Program-made: the position numbers and the translations under genes
Notes under the pieces: generated by a model
Database searches by the model: none
Seen by the model: only the letters and a program-made list of their open reading frames with translations
Told to the model about the DNA's origin: nothing
Source of the DNA: Isoetes taiwanensis
Lineage: Eukaryota; Streptophyta; Lycopodiopsida; Isoetales; Isoetaceae
Length of the DNA: 64,000 nt
Direction: 5' to 3'
NCBI GenBank assembly: GCA_021234155.1
Contig: JAJEKV010000064.1
Span: 4,464,001-4,528,000 of the forward strand
Part shown: positions 11,801 to 20,738 of the stretch, one piece after another
Layout: every line of letters starts with the position of its first letter
Numbering within the stretch: position 1 is the stretch's first letter

Positions 11801-14800
11801 TTTGTGGCCCACCTAGAAAAAGGAGGATATTGCATATCTTTAAAGGATACAATAGATGAGCTTTTCTTTGTCCATATACGACAAATTTGCTATGGATTAT
11901 AATTGTCGTTCCTTGAGTAAGAAAAAAAGTATTGATTTGGGAAGTCTATCTTCACATACACTCTTATGCGAGATAGGTACGATTGTGCTCAATTTTGAGG
12001 GAAATAGTCTATGAGATGCATGCACACTAATGTTGTCAAGTGGGTCCTATTGCCAATCACCTATGCCATAGACTTGAATGTAAAACTTCTACTAAGATAG
12101 TGTGTTTACCACTAGATCAAGTTTCAAGTGACTAGAGGTAAAAATGACATGGAAGAATAATTTGCCAAGTGTTGATGAGTATGGATAAAAGAAGGCTCAT
12201 TTTTTACTCCTACATCAAATATCAAGTAACTATGCGTAAAATAACATGTAGAAAATCATTTGGCAAACTTCTAGATTTAACATTCAATAAAAAAAATGCT
12301 CATTTACTTGGCAATTTTTTAGAGGTTGGTGGACGCCAGTCTTATTCACTGCAACAGTTTCATCGGGGGTTTATTACTTCAAACATGCACTTCGCAAAAA
12401 CACAATCAATAGTGCTCGTAGAAATATATCAAAGCATTATGACCTGGTTTGATTTATTCCTCCTAGTTACATCATCTCTTTTCTTTTTCTATTTTTTGTT
12501 TGGGGTTAATACCTTTGTGGCATCATGGATAAAGTCATTGTAGTTATTAATGCACATTAATGTTTATGAATTTATACAATTGAATATAGCTTTAGATCAT
12601 TTTCCCTACATGATATAGCGTGTAAAGGAAAAGGAGAGACATATTTGTAGTGTAGGCACATGCATATGAAATCTCTTGATCATTTCTTGGAATATAGACA
12701 TAAACAAATAGTAATATGCTAAAAAACATCTTCCACCTTAAAGTACAAGGGAATATTCTTGAAATTATACCAATACCTATTTCTCTTCGCATTATATTGG
12801 AGCCTATAGACCTTTTGGTTTTTGTGGACAAAAAGATCCAATTCAATTTAATCTCTTTGCCACATAAATTCTAATTGAAAACAAATAGACAATCAAAGGC
12901 AAATGGAGATCTTAAACCATATTTTTCCATGCCAAGGACTGTAGAAACACCTATATTGTACCGTGCATTATTGTAATAAATGGGATTAATTCATAGAGAT
13001 TGCACTTAGTAGCATGTTATGCGGAGATGCGTAGAGAATGCAAATGTGAATTGGAGATTAAAAGAAAAAGATAAAGAAACAAATCTGCTATGGTACGATG
13101 ATTGTCACATTAGAAGGTGATGCATTCAATCAAAGCGAGATATATCTCTGCTATTTGCACATGCCCAAATTGCCATATCCAAAAGCTTGAGCTCAAATTC
13201 ATGATTATTCTGCACAATTTGTGCAGAAAAGAGCTTCAAATTTGTTATTTTCAAAGTGATTCGCGTGCTTCTTTTGTCTCAGAAACCACAACCTCTCTTC
13301 AATGCTAGCCACACACCCCATTTCATCCACCTTTATCTCGGTCTTCCAGCAAACCATATGCCAAGAATAAAAAAGTAATAAGTCTCCACATCATAAAACA
13401 CTCCCCACAATCCAATACGCACTAACTCCAAATGTCATTCCCAAGGAGAATATTCTATAGGATACCAAATCTTCCCTCCAACCCAACGGTTATCCATTCA
13501 GGAAACCCAAAAACCAATCATATACATCAATGATGCCATGCAACCTTCAGGTTTTTATATCTTTCCACCTTAGCAAATGCAAAGAATTGTCAACTATACT
13601 AAAGTTTGCTAAAATGGGCCGCATTTAACTTGTAATTTTCCAACATGGACCAACTAAAAGGGATGTTGTAGTGCCTTGAGAGTATTCTATTCATGTGCTT
13701 GTCGTACCACCATAAGAAGAATTAGGTTAAATCTAAATGAATTGTCCGTAAACATCCATCAGCAATGCAAATGATCTATGGGATCCATGCATAGCAAATA
13801 GAATGAAATAGAATAGAGATATCAGGATTTGAAGCTTTGAAGAAAAATATATGATTATTGTTAAAAGAACATAACAAAATCAGTGAGATAAGTTGGTATG
13901 CTCCATCAATGTTCTAGTTTCATTCTAACAAATTTTCTCTACATTGCTTTACATGTAGAGTAACGATTTATTTGCCCTCTTTCTCGATGAGACAATGACA
14001 TACTCTTGTGGTATCTTTAAGGTTTGTAATTGTTCCGTTGCAATAACAACAAATAAAGTTGATTTTATATGTTTATAGCAACTTTGACTTTACAGGGACC
14101 CGATGAATCGTTAAAGGATGCCCAATTAAGAAAAATACATCGTTTGATAGACAAGGTGATATCCAGAATGTGATTCGTGTATCTCATCTCATATATGGAT
14201 CTAATACTATCTACATCAGGCAAAGATAACTAGCACTCATGAGCTGCTTGAGATTGGTTTTGGTTGGGGTAGCATGGCGTTGGAAGTAGTGCGACATACG
14301 GGATGCAAATACACTGGAATCTCTCTTTCTCAAGCACAACTTGAGTTTGCACAAGAACGTGTTAAAAAAGCTGGTTTAGAGGTAAGTTCCTCATTTTCAA
14401 CTCTTCAATAAAGTAAATTACATATATATGTTGCTTCTAAACTGTTATTGCAAACTACTTTGGTAGGTGGCGTATTTTTCTTGTATGACATGTCTTTGAT
14501 CGACAAATAAAATTCTCCAATTAACTAGTAAAGGATGCACTATTACAGTCATTACATAAATAGAATGGAATTGAACTCAATATAATTAGCTTTCCACGGA
14601 GACATGAGATCTATAAAACCCAATACAAGACAGAGAGCACAACAAGGCCATTACTATCTAGGACTAAAAAACTTTGCCCCAAAGGGATTTCGAGGGAAAC
14701 ATCCACCCCATCTTCCTATTTCAATTCTGAGGCAGTGTGCGTTAGCGCAAATGTATGCATTGTTTGATGCCTCTTCATGGGCAAATGTGATAACAGGTAC

Positions 14801-17800
14801 TGTTGTGGGCCATGGGTAATTGCGGGATTAATTTGCCTTTTGTAGTGTGTTGTGCTGACATTTTCCAAAGCATGGGCATCCAAAACCAGGAAAGCATGCA
14901 TCGAGATATTGTCGAGTATGATTTTATTATTCTGCACCTGTACGCATCCTTGCTGTTGGATATTCCATCCGAGAACCAACTTGCATGTTTCTCCTTCCAA
15001 TAGGATTTAAGATGCCATGGGCCCATGACCAGCGTGTAGGCCAGATAAAGTCAAATGTCTCCCAATGATTAATACCGTCTAGCAATAGAGTATATGTGTT
15101 TCTAAAGCGGCACACTGTAGAGACATGAATCATGTTTCTTGGAGAAGAATTGGCTAGGAACCATGGACTTGACTCCGAGAGCCCTAGCCAGAAAGGTGGA
15201 CCCATTCTAAATCTTTCCAAGTGGCAAGGGATATCGCTGGTCCCAATACTTCCACTTTATAATATAAAAGAATTAGTTCTACCAAAACCCTGAACAAATG
15301 TGTATGACGGGACCAATCGTAGAGCTGCTTTGTGGCAATTGCTCTGCATGGCATCACGTACCTTCCAACTTGCCATGACTCATTGTGAATACAAGTGGTC
15401 TGGTATATGGTAGTAGTGAACTCTATTCCAATATAGTTGTATATTTGTATCACCTCTATATTCTGATCTTGATAAATGAAATAGGGTTGTCTATGATGCT
15501 TGAAAATGGTAAGAGGAATACCTCGGTCTTTGCCAAGTTGACTGCTTTCCGGTGTCCTGACAGAAAGTACTCAATGCATCCAAATATTGTTGGGTACTTG
15601 CTAGGGTGTGAGCTAGCAGGTCCACATCATCTGCATATATGAATTGCATAATGATGTAATTAGCAAGTCGAGTCTCTTCCCCTCCCGATGAAGGCACGCC
15701 ATTCTTCCCAATTGATTAATATACAGTCCAAACAACGTGGAAGACATTGGGCATCCATGGCGCACTCCCACACAATGGTTGATAGTGGCATGATGGAAGC
15801 ATTTGAGCTTTGACTGCTTCATACAGCCTGTATACTACATTTTGAACTTCATATGGGACACCTACAAGTGTTTCCATAGCTTCTCCCTAGGCAGCCTTTG
15901 CAAGATCCATGAAGCCGCAGTACAGATTCTATCATTTGTTTTTGTTGTCAGTAAGGTGTGAATGTGAAAATGTGGTCAATAGTGGCATGATTGATTTTAA
16001 AACCTACATGTCGCATATCCCTATATTCTCTATTCAAGGATTCCATCGAGCAATTTACCAATGAAGAACTAACTATAAGTGTGCCATAATTGGCAGGATA
16101 ATGTCAATCCCCATGCTATATATGTTGAAACTTCTATGCTGTGGCAGTCCATTGCCTGGGGAAGCCTTCATGGAGGGTTCTATTGAATAAACTAGTCAGG
16201 ACTGGGGCAATTTGAAATCCCACTTCAATAGTTTTGCATGCATGCCATTCAGATTTGTTATCTTGTCATTTGGGAGGAGTTGTTGACATCTACCTCTGTT
16301 ATTTCAATGAGGGACTGGTTTGAGCTGGTACAACATTCTAGATCATACTAGGATCATAAAGTCGCACCAACTACGGTATCCACTGGTCTGAAAAGATGTT
16401 ATTAGAGGCTGCGTAAGCTTGTGTAATACTTCAAAATTTCTGGAGTGACGGTCAGAAGATATTTCTCCTTGATTGTCTGCAATATGCCTTCTTGCCCTTG
16501 ATAAAAGCTTATTATGGTTTGATTGCTTGTAGGCAAAGATTAGGACTAATTATCAGTTTGAGCTAGATTCATATTTCAAAATCATAGGTCGCCCCGATCA
16601 TAAATGACCACATACTCAAAAGGAGAGGTGCTCAGAGGCCTCAACCATATGCTCTGGCCCGTAGGATCAACAGATCCAATGATTGAGGTAATCTCTTGAA
16701 GAATAAACTAGTGCCAGTTACACCATCACAATGCCTCTGGAGTGTTAGCCCTAAAGAATCCACCATAATTTCTTAATACTAGTTTGCATCAGGAATGTAA
16801 AGGATTGGTTCAGACTGATGTTTATCGATTGGGGCGCCGAAAATGGGCCGGTGATGGCGGCCGAGTTCTTGGCAGACTCGTAGGAGACGGCTGTGGCTGT
16901 CTCTGCTGCGTGGTGAGACGCTCTTCTAGCAAGCTGCTGGAGGGCCATTAGGGATCTGCACTTCAGATAACAGGGCTGCATAAATCGATTCTATGCAGCT
17001 GGGTTTTTCCACTCTTTTGTTCCCTCTTGTGCTACTAATCAGAAAAGCCTTCCTTCCTTATCTTTCAGCTTCTAACTCCAGGGGCTTCTGTGTTGCTTGG
17101 CAAGGACGACATACCTGGTTTTCTGCTGCATACTTCAGCATCTTCCACAAGATTTCCGGTCAGGGGAGTTGTGCCTCAGGTTAGTGGTCAAGGTTATGGG
17201 GAGGAGCTCTATTTAGGATATATCTTTTCTTGGTCTCTTCTAGTATGCCGGCTGGGAGAAGGTCATGCAGTTTTCAGGAAAACAGTGTAAGCAGGGCTAT
17301 AGTATTCACTGCCAAAGGAAGAAGGAGAGCACTGCTAGTACATAAACCTTTGCTAGAACATTTTTCGGAAGGGATCTTTAAGGCTGGGCAAGAGGCAGAC
17401 TGGAAAGAAGTGATGCTCTTCTATAGTACTATGGTAAGGAAGAAGAAGACGCTGCTTTCATTATTAGTACTAGGCTGTAAACCTTCTTTGAGCAGTTGCC
17501 AGGAGTTGGCAGGAATAAGATCTTTTGAGTAGAGCAACTCCTCGTAATCCGTCTGCAATTATTTAAATGATTTTGTGGTAGTTTGCTTAACATGTAGCAG
17601 GACCTGCGCTCCCCTTTCCCAGCAAGGGGTGGCTTGTGTACTGGTAGTCATGATGTACGGGGCAGTTTGAGAGCCATGGGCTTCTAGTGGGCGGGAGACC
17701 CTAGAAATGCTTCATTCTTGGTTTTGCAGGAAGACAAGGCCTGCAGAGCTAGATGCAGATGGGCTTAGCATGATTCAGGATTCTAGCGGTGGTGCCCCTG

Positions 17801-19680
17801 CTGGTCTGCTTGGTGAGAAGAAGGTTGAGTGCTGCGCACACCGGGGCACTCCCTATAGTATTGCTACAGCATCTGGCTTGGCCATCACTACGAGGGGGGA
17901 GGAGGCGTCTGAGAGGATCCTTATTTCTTGCTTGGTGGCAGATCAGTGCACTTGGCTGTCTCGTTCTTTATGGCTCTCTAACTCAAGTCTGGTTTCTTCT
18001 ATTTATCTTAGGGCCAAACTTTTTGAAGCTGTGATGCAAGTGGGGCACAGGGAAAGACAAGAGCTGTGCTCCCATAGTATCTGTCTGGAGAAGAGGCCGG
18101 GTAGCTCTTGTCCAGTAGCTGGCCCTTGTTGCATCACTAGAGTCTAGGAACTTAGTCCTCTTCTCCTGTAGTATCCTATGGAGAAGAAGTTGAGAGGGGT
18201 TCTAAGAGTACTAGGCTCAGAGTATGGACTGCTATTCATGGATTAGAGAAGTGGTAGCTGTTCCATACTCAACTGTATGTATATAAATGTTTTATCATTC
18301 GAATATAATACAGACTCTTGCCTTCAAAAAAAAAAAAAAAAGAATGTAAAGGATTCGATATTAGGGCTCGAAAAATCTAGCTGCTCAAATCTTTAGTGAG
18401 CAGTTCTTCTACTATGCTTGCTTATACCTGCAATGACCAATTTCTAGGCCTGGAGAAGCTATAGAGAGAGGACTCCAATTTATAGACAAGTAGCTATGTC
18501 GATGGATCTAGACAACTGGCGATGGAAAGAAAGGAATCAGTGTCGCTCCCAATGCCTCCATTATAGTTGAAGGAAGTAGTATTTATAAAATCAAACATCC
18601 TTTTAAAGATTATTCATGTTACATTCTAGCTTAACATATGTTTTAATTTCATGATATAGAGGTAGGTATAGGTATAAAGTTGAGAACTGCTAGTTTATGG
18701 GACCAACACAAGAAATTTACCATTGCATAAAAAAATTGGCTGTTTATTTTGTAGGACAAAATAACACTGAAGTTATGTGACTATCGGACCATAAACGAGC
18801 ATCATAAATATGATAGGATTATTTCTTGGTGAGTTGAAGAGTTTATGTGTTGACCATTTTTTATAACTGCTTAACTTTCTTTTTAACATCTACGTGTAGT
18901 GAGATGTTAGAAGCTGTCGGACACGAGTATTATAAAGAATTCTTCAGCAAATGTGATTATTTATTAGCTCCAAATGGTCTTATGGTTGTGCAGGTAGATT
19001 TCAACATTAATCTTTACACTTGTTCATATATGATAGTAATTGTTTGCATATTGTTTAGGTTATTTCAATTCCAGACGAAAGATATGATGAGTACAGAAGA
19101 AGCTCAGATTTTGTGAAAGAGTATATATTTCCTGGTGGATGTCTCCCATCCTTAAGTATACTAACAAAAGCAATGGTCGACGGATCATCACTATGGTAAT
19201 ACTAACTTGTTCTTCTGTAAGAAATATGTTGAGCAATTTAGATTGCTATAAACCTAACTATGGGCAAATTACAGTATCGAGCATTTGGAGAATATAGGCA
19301 TCCATTATTTTCAAACCCTATTATCTTGGCGGGACAAATTCCTCTCAAGTAAAAGGTTGTTGCATATTGGTTCTCTTCATATGCAATTAAATTCTAAACT
19401 CACCTCCTCAATATACAGCATAATAAAAGAACTTGGATTTGATGAGAGGTTCATCAAGATGTGGGATTACTACCTGGTATACTGTGCTGCCGGATTTAAA
19501 ACATGCACGCTCGGAACTCTACAGGTAATATCAACAAGCTTTAAAGTATCTTCATCAAGGTACTAACACCTATTATTTTCAACTTATCCTACTTTACAGA
19601 TAGTATTTTCTCGTTCAGGGAACTTCGAAACCTTGGGTAATCCATACATGACATTTCCTTCAATATTGACTATTGTTTGA
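3448..19680 (+). CDS. CFAS: Amine oxidase / cyclopropane-fatty-acyl-phospholipid synthase fusion (N-terminus outside window)
   Basis: Plant enzymes of this family transfer a methylene group from S-adenosylmethionine to a cis double bond of a phospholipid acyl chain. An N-terminal FAD amine-oxidase-like domain is fused to the methyltransferase. I read 22 exons: 3448-3556, 3632-3733, 3803-3862, 3942-4020, 4095-4242, 4314-4437, 4568-4748, 4815-4843, 4911-5059, 5151-5253, 5320-5415, 5791-5837, 12323-12446, 13959-14021, 14096-14155, 14220-14381, 18755-18828, 18900-18993, 19059-19195, 19275-19355, 19419-19524, 19600-19680. All junction phases agree, no stop interrupts the frame, and about 735 codons end at TGA 19678-19680. 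Family members are about 860-870 residues, so roughly 110-130 N-terminal residues are missing. Every junction is GT-AG except one GC-AG. The gene appears functional. Assignment to the family is by recalled homology. Confidence 0.9.
4021..4094 (+). other. GC-AG intron
   Basis: The exon ending at 4020 (ACAGAAG) is followed by GCAAAAATC rather than GT, and the intron ends TTTTGCAG at 4094. Reading GAA G joined to GT ATT keeps the frame and gives the expected EGIHVVD run. A GT donor elsewhere would break the frame. GC-AG introns are about 1% of plant introns and are spliced by the normal U2 machinery. Confidence 0.75.
6700..6747 (+). mobile_element. 3' end of LINE family B with TATTC tail
   Basis: About 45 bases ending in a TATTC repeat match the 3' end of the minus-strand LINE at 37669-38760: a shared CCTATTGGTCTCC-type block, then GACG[A/T]TAAAAAATC, then repeated TATTC. 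Only the extreme 3' end seems to be present, so this is a severely 5'-truncated insertion. Confidence 0.5.
8296..8663 (+). pseudogene. Internal fragment of LINE family A reverse transcriptase
   Basis: This block matches 28505-28875 of the large LINE almost base for base, apart from scattered substitutions and a 3-bp deletion. It encodes the region before the reverse-transcriptase core: KNKCPGLDGFPAEFF and INTGCISLIPKCKEPKT-DWRPITLL, broken by a TGA at about 8530. It starts and stops inside the ORF and lacks the LINE 3' end, so it did not arrive by ordinary 5'-truncated retrotransposition. The sequence leaves the LINE match abruptly at 8664. Confidence 0.8.
10306..10520. repeat. Short tandem repeats: CTCATAAAAACTTTACC pair, TTTGAGCCTAGG series
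   Basis: A CTCATAAAAACTTTACCTACC unit is repeated in tandem near 10310-10365 and runs into ACCT/ATCT simple repeats. From about 10445 to 10515 a GAGCCTA-GTGGC unit of roughly 22 bases is repeated about four times imperfectly. There is no coding potential. These look like replication-slippage tracts inside the intron. Confidence 0.6.
10643..10670. repeat. (AATAG)n microsatellite, probable LINE B tail in minus orientation
   Basis: Five or six AATAG units abut the foldback that follows. On the minus strand this reads (TATTC)n or (CTATT)n, the same unit that ends the LINE B copies at 6747 and 37669. It may mark another short LINE insertion, but no LINE body is recognisable next to it. Confidence 0.45.
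10677..10781. repeat. GC-rich foldback (snap-back) element
   Basis: A 30-base arm (10677-10706) is the near-perfect reverse complement of 10752-10781, with a GC-rich spacer of about 45 bases containing CCGGCGGGCG and AGCCGGGAGCGGG. Surrounding DNA is AT-rich, so the element stands out in composition. It resembles the hairpin at 24250-24399 in layout: long arms, a GCCGGGAGC-type core and a GTCACC before the second arm. I infer a small non-autonomous foldback family. No transposase is seen. Confidence 0.6.
10810..11235. repeat. Degenerate short repeats built on AACAGAGTTT-GATCTGTGAAA and CTCGAAGACCT
   Basis: The left part repeats an AACAGAG-TT-AGGATCTGTGAAAC unit of about 25-90 bases at least four times. 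The right part repeats CTGCTCGAAGACC and GATCTTGTGTGGAAGA units. Open frames here arise from the repetition and have no recognisable domain. This is probably decayed tandem sequence. Confidence 0.5.
14590..16440 (-). mobile_element. LINE family B, degenerate copy in intron
   Basis: On the minus strand 15822-15491 gives non-LTR reverse-transcriptase motifs: GVRHGCPMSSTLFGLYINQL, then FIYADDVDLLAHT with the catalytic YADD at about 15625-15639, each in a different frame. Further 3' (15453-14716) the reading CHNESWQVGRYVMPCRAIA and HLPMKRHQT matches the better copy at 37669-38760. The 3' end near 14560-14600 retains a degraded TCTCCGTGGA block and an AATGGAATTGAA tract in place of the TATTC tail. 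The boundaries are uncertain, and remnants may extend to 16790. It is inactive because of frameshifts and stops. Confidence 0.7.
16793..18355 (+). mobile_element. Poly-A retroposon of ~1.5 kb with 14-bp target-site duplication
   Basis: GAATGTAAAGGATT occurs at 16793-16806 and again at 18342-18355, directly after a 16-base A run. This defines a 1535-bp insertion (16807-18341) made by target-primed reverse transcription. Its last bases (GACTCTTGCCTTC plus A-run) resemble the end of LINE A (GTTTGTCGTCCTTC plus A-run, 36210). It therefore may be mobilised by LINE A. It has no long ORF; open frames of 60-146 codons show no reverse-transcriptase motif. Internally a TAGTA-then-GAAGAAG module recurs about five times (near 17298, 17420, 17855, 18072, 18166). 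Confidence 0.8.
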
Positions 19681-20710
19681 ATTCTCATTCTTTTATCCCA
19701 AACCCTCAATGGGTCCTAGCTATAAAAATCCATTCATCCATTCATTCATTATGTCATTCTTTGTTAATTAAAATTAAGTAACCATTGCTTAACATTGTAT
19801 CTAATTGCAAATGTGATACAAATTTATTAAAAAAAAAAAGGGATCAATTATAGAGTTTCGGAGAAACAAAGTGCCAAGGCACTATGGATTGTCCCAATGC
19901 CATGGATAGGCACTGTAAAGATTGTAGGTGGTAGTGTACTTGATCCCAGAAATGAAATTCCTTTATTCAACATGGAGACACGATATGTACTAGTAATTGA
20001 TGCCCTACGTTCCTAGGCTTTAGCATATGTGTTGTTTGTTTGGTAATGTTATATGCATGGTGTAGGTTCTCAAAATTCTAGCAAATTTAGAAATTTGTAA
20101 CCTTTGCAAATTATATGTTACAAGAAATTTATCACGACGGCTAACATTTCTCTTTACTTACTTGGTCTCAGTTTGAGACCCAAGTATTAAGAAGGGCATT
20201 TCAAAATGAAATTTTTTGACTAAACCATCCATTGATTAGTCAACTTAACCATGCATTTCAATTTTTTTTTTTTTTTTTTTTTTGGTAAATTGGGGCAATA
20301 CATTGTTGAAGTAAATGATATAAAACATAATAGTGCATGGATCTTATGAAGCATGAGGATTGTTGCCACATCGTCCACTTTTGCAAAGCAAGCTATAAGA
20401 TGGCTATATGCCACACTGTTTTTATCTTATCCATTTCCAGTTTTGCAAAGCCAACTATAAGATAGCTATATGACACACTGTTTTTATTTTATCCATTAAA
20501 TATCTTTAGACTTTTGGAAAACCCGCAAAGCAGCGGTTATCCATTAAATATTCTAAACTCTTGAAAACCCACAAAGCAATGGTTTTCCCACCTTACTATA
20601 CAGCCTAAACAAGCCATAGAAATCGGGGACAACTTAGAGATCTTTCTCTTCCATTTCGTGAAAGAAATTGCAAAATAGCTTTACATCCACTTTAATAAAG
20701 TTATTCATAA
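19681..20710. other. 3' flank of the cyclopropane synthase gene, no gene
   Basis: Downstream of the stop at 19680 lies AT-rich DNA that should hold the 3' UTR and polyadenylation site. I cannot place a single signal. A T-run of about 23 bases near 20261-20283 may be the tail of a minus-strand retroposon. A direct repeat of roughly 45 bases (GCAAAGC-AGCTATAAGATGGCTATATG-CACACTGTTTTTAT) occurs at about 20384 and 20445. Nothing else is supported. Confidence 0.5.
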
Positions 20711-20738
20711 CTAGTTATGGTGCCCGGCGTTGCCGGGC
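20711..20738 (-). mobile_element. Helitron-like 3' terminus (minus orientation)
   Basis: On the minus strand this reads a 7-bp stem (GCCCGGC-AAC-GCCGGGC), seven bases, then CTAG followed by T. That is the Helitron layout of a 3' hairpin about 7-12 bases upstream of a CTRR end inserted before T. The element would extend rightwards from 20711. Its 5' end (TC on the minus strand) was not found and no Rep-helicase ORF is visible, so it would be non-autonomous. A structural twin with identical spacing occurs at 51044-51071. Confidence 0.55.

Larger units (their letters stand above)
5838..12322 (+). other. 6.5-kb intron with LINE debris, foldback and simple repeats
   Basis: This intron runs from GTACATTT at 5838 to TTTTTTAG at 12322. 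It contains a LINE tail (6700-6747), an internal LINE fragment (8296-8663), short tandem repeats (10306-10520), an AATAG microsatellite with a GC-rich foldback (10643-10781) and a run of degenerate repeats (10810-11235). The rest (5838-6699, 6748-8295, 8664-10305, 11236-12322) is AT-rich with nothing I can assign. Splicing across it restores the NR-GWWTP junction typical of the family. Confidence 0.8.
12323..19680 (+). other. CFAS: Exons of the cyclopropane synthase (SAM methyltransferase) half
   Basis: Ten exons carry the class-I methyltransferase domain. In order they show GWWTPVLFTA and SARRNISKHYDL, the LFLDETMTYSCGIF block, SAM motif I as LEIGFGWGSMALE, the GCKYTGISLSQAQL block, DYRTI and IISCEMLEAVGHEYY, IPDERYDEYRRSSDF, EYIFPGGCLPSL, IEHLENIGIHYFQTL and YCAAGFKT. 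The Cys of YSCG, the Glu of CEMLEAVG and the IGIHY tract correspond to the bicarbonate-site and active-site elements described for bacterial enzymes. Motif I has Phe where LEIGCGWG is usual. Exons are separated by introns of about 64 bp to 4.4 kb. The protein ends FSRSGNFETLGNPYMTFP plus a short tail. Confidence 0.9.

Noticed and set aside
16990-18147. Protein-coding genes on the plus strand
   Set aside because: These overlapping frames lie wholly inside the poly-A retroposon and show no known domain. The frames overlap in conflicting phases.
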